From CAVPMW01 sp963706515 (GTDB lineage: Bacteria; Chloroflexota; Anaerolineae; Anaerolineales; UBA4823), in NCBI GenBank assembly GCA_963706515.1, contig CAVPMW010000023.1, forward strand, positions 62,001 to 126,000: a DNA stretch of 64,000 nt. The letters run 5' to 3'. Both the position numbers and the translations under genes were made by a program. Shown piece after piece: positions 55,249 through 63,647 of this stretch (positions are counted from its first letter, which is position 1; each line of letters starts with the position of its first letter). The notes under the pieces are model-generated. The model ran no database searches, had not been told where the DNA came from, and worked only from the letters and a program-made list of their open reading frames with translations.

Positions 55249-56277
55249 TTACTCCGCTGCGGCATAATTTGACTTAACGTTTCTGCCAAATTCCAGCACA
55301 GCTCCTGCAAGGCGGAGGCGCTCCGCCTGCCCGGGCATCAAGGTATCGGTGGCGAAGGGCAGGATCCCTTCCGCAGCGATCGGGTCGACGAAATCCCGGT
55401 CCTGCTCGTCCAGAACGAAGCCCTGGATCAAGCCGAGATAATGCCGGGCGACCGCCAGTGGAGAAGGTACGATGCCCAGCTCTGCGTACATTTTAGCTGC
55501 CGGACCCTTGACCGCCCCGCCGCGGATGATCGGAGAGACAGCCAGGGCTACTGCGCTGCCGGAGCGGCTGCTTTCCTGGAAAGCCGAGCGGATGCCCGGG
55601 ATAGCCAGGATCGGGTCGATGCTGACCCAAGGATTGGAGGGGCAGATCAGCAGCAGGTCAGCCTGCAGCACGGCCTCTACCACGCCAGGGGCAGGGCTGG
55701 CATGCTCTGCGCCGGCGAAGCGGAATCCTTTGACCCGGGGCTCGCACTGGCGGTGGACGAAGTACTCCTGGAAAGGGAGCTCGCCTTCATCGGTGAGCAC
55801 CCAGGTCGGGAGGCGCTCATCGGAAGCCGGCAGGACGGCAGCCGCAATGCCCCAGCGCTGGCACAGGCTGCGGGTGAAAGAGCTGAGCGGCTCACCCGCA
55901 GCCAGGCGGCGAGTGCGCTCCAGGTGCAAGCCGAGATCGCGGTCGCCGAGGCGGAACCAGTCCGGTCCGCCGAGCTGGGCAATCACCTCCAGCGCCTGCC
56001 AGGTATCCTGCGCAGCGCCCCAGCCGGTCTGCGGATTTGCCAACCCGGCGAGCGTATAGCAGACGGTATCTAAATCGGGGCAGATATACAGGCCGAGGTG
56101 CTCGAAGTCGTCGCCGACGTTGACGATGACAGTCAGGCAGCCGGCGGGCAGCACCTGGGCCAAACCTGCCGCCATCCGGGCTCCGCCGACCCCGCCGGCA
56201 AGAGCAACCACCCGCGGGGCGCTGGCGGACGGTCCGCCAGACGAGTGAATGCTGGGATGCTCAGGTTGGTTCTCCAC
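55249..56277 (-). CDS. cofD: 2-phospho-L-lactate (phosphoenolpyruvyl) transferase CofD/FbiA
   Basis: A 342-residue enzyme transferring the activated phospho-C3 unit to the deazaflavin Fo. Landmarks: VVALAGGVGGARMAAGLAQV, IVNVGDDFEHLGLYICPDLD, YTLAGLANPQTGWG, RLGDRDLGLHLERT and LLICPSNPWVSIDPILAIPG, followed by SPIIRGGAVKGPAAKMYAEL. Start GTG 56277. It lies between cofC and the nitroreductase/cofE pair on one strand with short gaps, so the set is an operon. Confidence 0.95.
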   Translation of the reverse strand: MENQPEHPSIHSSGGPSASAPRVVALAGGVGGARMAAGLAQVLPAGCLTVIVNVGDDFEHLGLYICPDLDTVCYTLAGLANPQTGWGAAQDTWQALEVIAQLGGPDWFRLGDRDLGLHLERTRRLAAGEPLSSFTRSLCQRWGIAAAVLPASDERLPTWVLTDEGELPFQEYFVHRQCEPRVKGFRFAGAEHASPAPGVVEAVLQADLLLICPSNPWVSIDPILAIPGIRSAFQESSRSGSAVALAVSPIIRGGAVKGPAAKMYAELGIVPSPLAVARHYLGLIQGFVLDEQDRDFVDPIAAEGILPFATDTLMPGQAERLRLAGAVLEFGRNVKSNYAAAE

Positions 56278-56286
56278 GGCAGGGAC

Positions 56287-56934
56287 TCAACGGTACAGCA
56301 TAGCTTCTTCGAGGGGGAGGCGGGGATAGGGATCAGGCTGGCGGGCGGGATAGCCGAGCAGCACCAGCCCGTGGGGCTCCCAGGACTCGGGAAGGGCGAG
56401 GGACTGGCGAACGACAGCCTGAGCGAACAGCGGAGCGCACATCCACACGCCGCCCAAACCGAGAGCATGGGCGGCTAAGAGCAGGTTCTCGCCCGCCATG
56501 GCGACGCCCTGCACGCCCATCAGGTACTCGAACGGCTGCTGCTCGGGCAGAGGAGAGCGTACGATTTGAGCTCCCTCCAGGCAGAGCAAAATACAGGCAG
56601 GAGCAGCCAGCAGGCGCTCGATTGAACGGTCCACCTGCGCAGCGGCACTGTCCGGGGATTCTCCCGCGGCGAGCAGCGACGCGTAGAATTCGCCTCCCAT
56701 GGCTTCTGCCAGGCGCTGGCGGTTCTCGGCAACGACCACAAAGCGCCAGGGCTGGCGGTGATGGGCGGAAGGGGCATGCATGGCGGCACTTACGACGGTT
56801 TCCAGGAGCGCAGCGGGGACGGGGTCGGGACGGAAGCGGCGGACCGAGCGCCGGGTGAGCAGACCTTCCAGCAGGGGAGACTGATGATCCACTTTGAACG
56901 ACCTTTCCGGTAAGGCGGAGACCAGGGAATACAT
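56287..56934 (-). CDS. Nitroreductase-family FMN protein, probable dehydro-F420 reductase
   Basis: A 215-residue flavoprotein. FMN contacts are visible in LLTRRSVRRFRPDPVP, MHAPSAHHRQPWRFVVV and AAHALGLGGVWMCAP. It sits exactly between cofD and cofE, 9 bp from the former and 4 bp from the latter. In actinobacteria the bifunctional FbiB joins CofE to such an FMN domain that reduces dehydro-F420-0; here the two parts are separate genes. The family's other roles (nitroaromatic or flavin reduction) remain possible, but context favours F420 synthesis. Confidence 0.82.
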   Translation of the reverse strand: MYSLVSALPERSFKVDHQSPLLEGLLTRRSVRRFRPDPVPAALLETVVSAAMHAPSAHHRQPWRFVVVAENRQRLAEAMGGEFYASLLAAGESPDSAAAQVDRSIERLLAAPACILLCLEGAQIVRSPLPEQQPFEYLMGVQGVAMAGENLLLAAHALGLGGVWMCAPLFAQAVVRQSLALPESWEPHGLVLLGYPARQPDPYPRLPLEEAMLYR

Positions 56935-56938
56935 CGTG

Positions 56939-57707
56939 CTAGCGGAATAGATCGGACTCCGCCGGGCGAATCAGCTCCGCCAGAGAGCCATCGCGCAGCG
57001 GATAGGGGAAGCCGCGCACGTGGACGGCGGGCGTGCCTTCACCCGCCTGACCCATGACGAGGGACGCGGCTGAGGCCAGCTCGTCGGCGACGCCGACCTC
57101 GGTGATGCGCAGCTGGTAGCCGAAAAGGTCCGGGCGGCCGCGCAGGTTAACCAGACCCGGCAGCCCTGAGAGACCGATGGCTGTGCCAACCGTGCCGAGA
57201 CGCCAGGCGCGGCCATGAGAATCGATGATCAAAACGCCCAGGCTGGCAGCCCGTAGCAGCTTCGAGGCTCAGGCGGATGCGGCAGGCGGAAGCGTCCGGG
57301 TCTGCGGGCAGGAGCAGCACCCAGGCTTCAGGGTCGCCGCCTTCTCCCGCTACGTTGGAATGGTCGATGCCAGCGTTGGCGCAGACGAACCCCAGGCGGT
57401 GCTCAACGATGACGGTGCCTGAACGAAAACGGACGATCCGGCGGCTTTCCTGCAGAATCAGCTCAGCCAGGCGTGGATCCTTATCGCTGCGAGCTGCCAG
57501 CTCGTAGGCGGCTGCCGACGGAGTTACGTCCGGCAGGTAAACCTGGCGACCCTCGGCTTTGGAGATTATTTTCTGGGCAAGCACCAGGATGTCACCCGAC
57601 TGCCAGGCTAGCTCCATCCGGGAGGCTGCCTGGAGGGCAAGGAGAGCCAGATCATCGCCGGGTTGGACCAGCGGCAGCCCGCTGAGGGGGGTCAGAGTGA
57701 GCGCCAC
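56939..57707 (-). CDS. cofE: F420-0:L-glutamate ligase CofE (one frame break)
   Basis: About 256 residues when repaired. It begins ALTLTPLSGLPLVQPGDDLA and has SGDILVLAQKIISKAEGRQV, ELILQESRRIVR, GFVCANAGIDHSNVAGEGG (nucleotide/metal region) and, after an extra base near 57240, IIDSHGRAWRLGTVGTAIGL and GLVNLRGRPDLFGYQL. It adds glutamates to F420-0. Length equals the monofunctional archaeal enzyme, not FbiB. The downstream nitroreductase begins 4 bp after its stop. Confidence 0.92.
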
Positions 57708-57716
57708 AGGGCTTAC

Positions 57717-58385
57717 CTAATCCTTCACTCCGGTCAGGTGGATGGCTGCGGTATGGCTGCCGTAATATTTGTTGATGGCAATCAGCAGCGAGGTCAAACC
57801 TTCGACGACCAGGGCATTATCCAGATCGCCAGCGTAGAAGGCGTTCATACCGGCTGCTTCGCTGAGCTGGAGCACGATCCGGGCGTCATCCGGATCATCC
57901 GCGCAAACCAGCACATCCACGTTGAGACGACCCTCCAGGTTACGCTTCAAAGTGGTAGCCGGGACATTCTGAAAAGCGGCTACCACGCGCACGCCCGGTC
58001 CGAGATAATCCTGGGCGCTGCGCGCAGCCGAAGGCGGGGAGGGCGGGTGCGGGTCGCGGAAATCGACGCGGGCGGTCGCATCGACCAGGATCTTGCCCTG
58101 CAGGGATTCTTCGAGGCTCTCCAGGGCAGCCTGGTGGGCAGCCTGGAGGACGGTCAGCACGCAGACTTCCGCCTGGCAGGCTGCATCGGTGTTCTCCATG
58201 CCGGAGATGGCTGAACCGCCGAGGATCCCGTTAAGCTCCTGGGCAACTGCCTGGGCTTTCTCGAGCTGGCGGGAGCCAATGATGACCCGGTAGCCAGCTT
58301 TTGCCCAGCGCAGGGCGAGCCCGGGACCTTCTTTGCCGGTGCCTCCCAGCACGGCAATGGTCAAAGGAGAGGTTGGATCGAGCAT
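57717..58385 (-). CDS. npdG: NADPH:F420 oxidoreductase-like (NpdG/Fno)
   Basis: A 222-residue protein with a Rossmann start TIAVLGGTGKEGPGLALRWA, the NADP-binding IIGSRQLEKA and VVAAFQNVPATTL, and C-terminal EAAGMNAFYAGDLDNALVVE, all typical of F420-dependent NADP reductases. It moves hydride between NADPH and F420, supplying F420H2 to enzymes such as the nearby LLM protein. It is 9 bp upstream of cofE on the same strand. Confidence 0.92.
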   Translation of the reverse strand: MLDPTSPLTIAVLGGTGKEGPGLALRWAKAGYRVIIGSRQLEKAQAVAQELNGILGGSAISGMENTDAACQAEVCVLTVLQAAHQAALESLEESLQGKILVDATARVDFRDPHPPSPPSAARSAQDYLGPGVRVVAAFQNVPATTLKRNLEGRLNVDVLVCADDPDDARIVLQLSEAAGMNAFYAGDLDNALVVEGLTSLLIAINKYYGSHTAAIHLTGVKD

Positions 58386-58419
58386 CAGGTGTCCTTCGCG
58401 AGAGAAGAATTTGAAATTT

Positions 58420-59785
58420 TCAAGAGGCGGGCACGAAGCTGCGGTAGCGCTCCCACACCGCCGGAGCTAAATTCCGCGCATTGGCGGTCACCTCGGCTGC
58501 GTCCAGGGTGAGCAGCTGGCGGTCGCGCATCAAGACCTTTCCGGCGACGATGGTGGTGGTGACCATGCTCTCGTGGAAGCCGAAGATGATCTGCCAGGGG
58601 AGGTTATCGGCGGTGAGCGGGGTGTGGGGATGGTAGTCGACGAAGATCAGGTCGGCGTGCGCGCCGGGTGCCAGGCGACCGAGCGGCGCTGCCGGGAAGA
58701 AGGAGCCTGCCAGGCTGGCGTTGTTGTAGACCGCCATCCGAGCCACCTCGCCGCCGGGCATGCGGCGCGGGTCGCGGTGCCATACTTTTTGCAGCAGGTA
58801 GGCGGTCTTCCACTCTTCCCACATGGTATGCGAGAAACCGTCGGTGCCCAGGCAGACGCGCACGCCGGCGCGCAGCAGCGATTCAACGTCTGCCGACGCC
58901 CACCCCATTGTTCATGTTCGAGCGCGGCTGGTGGGTCACCCAGGTGCCGGTCTCGGCCAACAAGGCGGTCTCGCGCGCATCGACGTGGACCGCGTGGGCG
59001 ACGATCGTGCGCGGCCCGAGGATGTCGTGGGCGTGCAGGCGGTCGACGATGCGCATGCCGGATTTCGCCAGGCTGTCGTACTCGTCGACTTCGTGCTCGG
59101 CGACGTGGATGTGAAACCCACTGCCGGCTGGCGCAGCCTGGCGGCAGGCATCCAGGGTATCCGCTGAGAGGGTCAGGCTGGCGTGCAGGCCGAACGTAGC
59201 TGCCAGGCGCGGGTCGCGCAGCTCTGCTGGCAGCTTCCTTGATGAAGCGGACGTTCTCGGCGATGCCTGCCCTGGCTTTCTGCTTGCCGTCGCGGTCGGT
59301 GACCTCGTAGCACAGCACGGCGCGCAGGCCGGAGTGCGCTACCGCCTCGGCGATGATATCCAGCGAGCCGGCGATGGCATTGGGCGAAGCGTGGTGGTCG
59401 ATCAGGGTCGTCGTGCCGTGCTGGATGGCATCCACCAGCATCACCTCAGCCGAAGCGCAGATATCCTGCTCGCCGAGCGATTTATCCAGCGGCCACCAGA
59501 GCTTCTTCAGGATCTCGGGAAAATCCTTGGGAGCCGCGCCGGGGATCGCCAGCCCGCGGGCGAAAGCGCCGTAGAAGTGGGTGTGGGCGCAGATGTTGCC
59601 CGGCATGACGTACTGGCCGCGCGCATCCAGGCGTCGACCTGGGGATGCAGAGCCAAAAGGTCAGCTTGCGGGCCGATCGCGCTGATGAGTCCATCTTCGA
59701 CCAGCAGCGCCTGACCTTCCAGGATCTGGTTCGGCTCTTCCCAGGTGATCAGGATTCCATCGGTAATCAACATTTGATCGGGCAT
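58420..59785 (-). CDS. ssnA: SsnA-like aminohydrolase (three or more frame breaks)
   Basis: About 455 residues when pieced together. An amidohydrolase barrel: GNICAHTHFYGAFARGLAIP supplies the first metal His pair, ATTLIDHHASPNAIAG-like text follows, then HIHVAEHEVDEYDSLAKSG, IVAHAVHVD, THQPRSNMNNGVG and CLGTDGFSHTMWEEWKTAYL with the metal Asp. Its C-terminus TPLTADNLPWQIIFGFHESM and AGKVLMRDRQLL closely follows SsnA proteins found with selenium-dependent Mo hydroxylases. Breaks lie near 59632, 59232 and 58905. Start ATG 59785. Substrate unknown, probably a purine-like or guanidino compound. Confidence 0.82.
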
Positions 59786-59920
59786 GCTGTTCTCCCGCGA
59801 GTGTGACTACAATAAGCTTCTGCCAGCGGCGCTGCGCCCGGCGAGCATAAATTGTAACCTAAAAATTGGCGTTCTCAGCGATCACGGCGTGCATTGAAGG
59901 TCATTGGAATTTGGGTGCAT

Positions 59921-60101
59921 GACCTGTTGACGCAGGTCACTACGAACCCATAATTATCCACCGTAGCTAGCGACGTCAGTCGCTGGGACGGCTTACGCCG
60001 TCACTACGGATCCATATGAATCAAGTGCAGATGCGATGCCAGTAGCTGGGACGGCTGACGCCGTGACTACGGACCCAGGCGTAGGCCGTGACTATGGACC
60101 C
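59921..60101. repeat. Cluster of TGAC-loop stem repeats (five units)
   Basis: This fills most of the 334-bp gap between ssnA and the NUDIX gene. Units: GACCTGT-TGAC-GCAGGTC + ACTACGAACCCA (59921-59950); AGCGAC-TGAC-GTCGCT read on the minus strand with AGCTACGG tail (59958-59984); GACGGC-TTAC-GCCGTC + ACTACGGATCCA (59987-60014); GACGGC-TGAC-GCCGTG + ACTACGGACCCA (60050-60077); and a decayed unit ending ACTATGGACCC (60077-60101). Stems differ but stay complementary. Confidence 0.75.
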
Positions 60102-60119
60102 GGGCAAGTACGGGAAGGC

Positions 60120-60771
60120 TCAATCGAATACTGTCGGGCAATCTGGATCCGCCAGGGCAGCGAAGGCATCCTGGATGTGGCGCGGCAGGGTGCGCTCTCC
60201 GGACAGCTGCTCAGGGATCTCGCCGCGGGCGAAGAAGCCACCTCGCTGGTCTCGTCGCTGGGGGAAGGCGTCCCGCCGATCATCTCGCACAGGAAGACCA
60301 GCTTGAAGGCATGAAACAGCTCCAGCAGGCCGACAGGCGGTTGTCGTCGTACACGCCGATCAGCTTGCGGGCTTTGACGATGAAGCCGGCTTCTTCCAGG
60401 ACTTCGCGCTCTGCCGCCTCGGAAGGCACATCCCCCACATCTGCCCAGCCGCCAGGCAAGGTCCAGCCCCCGTCCATCCGCTCGCGCACCATGAGCAGGC
60501 AGCCTTCTTGGAAGACTGCGCCGCGCACGTCGACCTTGGGAGTGGCGTAGCCGCGCTGGGCGGCGAACACTTCCTGCAGGGCAGCCTGATCGATGCCGGT
60601 GCCGGCTTGCATGCATCTCGGCGGCGATCTCCGCCAGGCGCTGGTAGCGCTGGCGCTGGTAGTCGTTCTCGGCATAATGGTAGCCCGGTCTGGGAAAGCG
60701 CCTGGATCTCGCGCGCCCATTCCAGCCAGCGCGGCACTTCGGGCAAGACCGGGTCTTCTTGGGCTGGCACG
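60120..60771 (-). CDS. NUDIX hydrolase with N-terminal helical domain (four or so frame breaks)
   Basis: About 217 residues when repaired. The N-terminal domain reads VPRWLEWAREIQALSQTG then YHYAENDYQRQRYQRLAE, as in a NUDIX subfamily with a leading helical module. The Nudix box spans GWADVGDVPSEAAEREVLEE with the REVLEEAGF metal-binding core. Breaks lie near 60690, 60605, 60320 and 60240; the repaired end is IQDAFAALADPDCPTVFD, stop at 60120. A GTG at 60771 with GAGG 8 nt ahead is the most likely start. It hydrolyses nucleoside-diphosphate-linked compounds; its place between ssnA and the Mo hydroxylase is notable. Confidence 0.72.
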
Positions 60772-60781
60772 GGGTTGACCT

Positions 60782-63588
60782 CAGGCGGCAGGTTCAGAGC
60801 CAGGCGGATCATTTCCTGGTCGACCGGCAGGCGGTCGATGCGCACACCGACGGCATTGATAGATGGCATTGGTGATCGCCGGCGTGGTGGGGATGCTGAC
60901 GATCTCGCCGACCCCTTTGGCGCCGTACGGTCCCTCTGCAGTGGGATGCTCGACGACGATCGAGGTGATCTCCGGCGTGTGGGTGATGGAGGGAATGCGG
61001 TAGCGCGCCAGGCGGTCGGTGAAGACCTGCCCATTCTCGACGATGAAATTCTCGGTCAGAGCAGTTGCCGAGGCCCATCATCACGCCGCCTTCCACCTGC
61101 CCCAGCAAACCGAGCGGGTTGATCGCCCGCCCGACATCGTTGGCGGCAATGACGCGCAGGACGCGCACTTCACCGGTGAGCGTATTCGACTTCCACTTCG
61201 GCTGCCTGGGCAGCAAAGGAGAAGGCGAAGTGCATGTCGCCGCCTTCGCCGAGCGGCTGGGTCTCCGGAGCCCAATACTCGTAAAGGACGCGCGGCTCAC
61301 GCCCCTCGGCTTGCATCAGCTGGACGACCTCGCCCAGGGGGACCGCCTGACCGTCCACCTGGGCCAGACCTTCCAAGAAGCGCACCTCGCCGGGGGGCAG
61401 ATCGTACTTCTCAGCCAGGGTCGCGGCGATCGCCTGGCGCAAGGTCTGGGCTGCCAGGCGGGCAGCGTTGCCGGTGACGTAGGTCTGGCGCGAGGCGGTG
61501 GTCGGGCCGCCATCCGGGGTCAGGTCGGTGTCCATGACCAGCACATCGACCTGGTCGGGAGGCAGGTTGAACTCTTCAGCGACGATCATCTGCAGGACGG
61601 TGACCAGCCCCTGGCCCAGCTCGGCCGAGGAGGTGCGCACCTCCAGCGTGCCGTCTGGGGTACAGCTCGACTTCTGCGCCGGCTTTATCCGGCGCGCCGC
61701 CGCCCAGGCCGGTGTTCTTGTAGCCGACGGCAAAACCCCAGGCGCGGCGCAGGTGCTGCCGCACCGGGCACGGCTGGCTGGCGAAGGGCGTCTCGCCGCC
61801 CAGGCGGCACATCTCGGCCGCGACCCGGTCGATGCATTCCAGCAGACCGACGCTTTCGCGCAGCACCTGACCGGTGTTGGTCAGACTGCCCACCTGCAGG
61901 GCATTCATGCGGCGCAGCTCGATCGGGTCCAGGTCCAGCTCCTCGGCCAGCATATCCATCATGCTCTCGACGGCAAAGGCCGATTGGGTGACGCCGAAAC
62001 CGCGGAAAGCTCCGGCCGGCGGGTTGTTGGTGTACATGGCATAGCAATCGGCCTTGACGTGGGGAATTTCATAGGGACCGGAGGAATGAGTGGTGGCGCG
62101 GGTCATCACTTTCTCGCCCAGCGAGGCATACGCGCCGGTATCGCCGTACAGCTCGGTCTCGACAGCGGTCAGGCAGCCATCGCGCCTGGCGCCCATCTTG
62201 ACCCGGATCTGGGTGGCGTGCCGTTTGGGGTGGACGAGCAGGCTCTCGTGGCGGTCGAAGAGCAGCTTGACCGGGCCGCCCGGTGACCTGGGCCAGCAAG
62301 GCAGCATGGATCTGACCGGCGATATCTTCCTTACCGCCAAAGCCGCCGCCCATCAACTGCCCGATGACGCGCACGCGCTGCTCGGGCCAGCCGAGCGCCG
62401 CAGCGACCTGCTCCCGGTCGGCGTAGGGGATCTGCGAGCCAACATAAATCTCCATGCGCCCATCCGGGGTCGGGCGGGCAATGCTGCATTCCGGCTCCAG
62501 AAAGGCATGTTCCGTGATGGGAGTGTGGAAGGTGTGCTCGAGGATCATATCGGCCTCAGCAAAGCCGTGCTGCATATCCCCTTTGCGGACTTTGATGTGC
62601 TTGAGCAGGTTGCCGGCGGGATGCAAGGTGGGTGCATCCGCCTGGCGCGGCTGCACCGGATCGGAGATCACCGCTGAAGGTCGTAATCGACCTCGATCAG
62701 CTCCAGGGCGGCGGAGGCGATCTGGCGGGTTTCTGCAGCCACGATGGCCACCGCGTCGCCCACGTAGCGCACGCGCTCGCCTACGCCGACCAGCACCGGC
62801 CAATCCGGGATGACCAGCCCGTGAAAATGGCTGCCGGGGATGTCGGCAGCGGTCAGCACGGCAACCACACCGGGCAGGCGGGAAGCCTGCTCCACCTCGA
62901 GGCGGGTGAGGATCGCGTGGGGGACGCCGGCGCGTTTGACCCGGGCGTGGAGCATGCCTTCGAAGGAGATATCGTCGCTGAAAACAGCCTGACCGGTCAC
63001 TTTAGCGACCGAATCCGGGCGGGGGCGCAGCACCCCGATCGCATGCAAGGCAGAGCCGGTCAGCGAGATCTCCGGTCCGTGGATCGGGCTGCCCGTGCGC
63101 AGAGCCTGGGCAGCATCCAGGATAGAATGCTCGATCGTCGGATAACCCGCGCAGCGGCAAAGGGTATCCTTGAGGGCATGCCGGATGTCCGCGCGGTCAG
63201 GGTCAGGGTTGCGGTTCAGCAAGGCGGCTGAAGTCATCAGCTGCCCGGGGATGCAGAAACCGCACTGGACCGCGCCGTGAGCGATGAATGCTTCCTGCAG
63301 CGGGTGGAGGGCGGGAGCGCCCGGCTCAGCGGAGGCAGCAGGCGCCAGGGCTGCCAACCCTTCGACGGTGATCACCTGCTTGCCTGCAGCGCGGCCGGCA
63401 GGATAGACGCAGGATAGGACGGGCTCACCGTCTACCAGCACGGTGCAGGTCCCGCATTCGGCTTCGTTGCAGCCGATCTTGGTGCCGGTGAGCCCCAGGC
63501 GCTCGCGCAGGAGGTCGGAGAGCATCTCACCGGGGAGGGGGTCGATCGTTATAGGATTACCGTTCACTGTAAGCTGCATCTTGGTCAC
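60782..63588 (-). CDS. xdhD: Fused [2Fe-2S]/molybdopterin hydroxylase (XdhD-type; five or so frame breaks)
   Basis: About 930 residues when repaired. Residues 1-160 hold two [2Fe-2S] clusters (GCNEAECGTCTVLVDGEPVL and QCGFCIPGQL..CRCAGYP). The Mo domain follows in the same chain: PRPDSVAKVTGQAVFSDDIS, AFLEPECSIARPTPDG, GQLMGGGFGGKEDIAGQ, GAFRGFGVTQSAFAVESMM, AELGQGLVTVLQMI and the catalytic Glu in GAKGVGEIVSIPTTPA. The Fe-S/Mo fusion plus a separate FAD gene upstream and ssnA downstream match the E. coli ygfM-xdhD-ssnA group, linked to selenium-dependent hydroxylation of purines. Breaks fall near 62670, 62290, 61690, 61170, 61065 and 60865. No stop is in frame before the NUDIX text; a TGA at 60782-60784 fits if one base is removed. 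Confidence 0.82.
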
Positions 63589-63605
63589 CTATAAGGGTCA
63601 ATCAT

Positions 63606-63647
63606 CTTAGGCTGAACGCCTTAGGCAGAAAGCTTTAGGAGGAACGC
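63606..63647. repeat. 14-bp tandem repeat, three units
   Basis: CTTAGGCTGAACGC, CTTAGGCAGAAAGC and TTTAGGAGGAACGC run head to tail between the FAD-subunit gene and xdhD, and the stop codon of the former lies inside the last unit. Same family as 33040-33094. Confidence 0.6.

Noticed and set aside
59921..60101. Possible CRISPR array
   Set aside because: Units are palindromic and unequal in spacing, one is inverted, there are no uniform spacers, and no cas gene is in the window.
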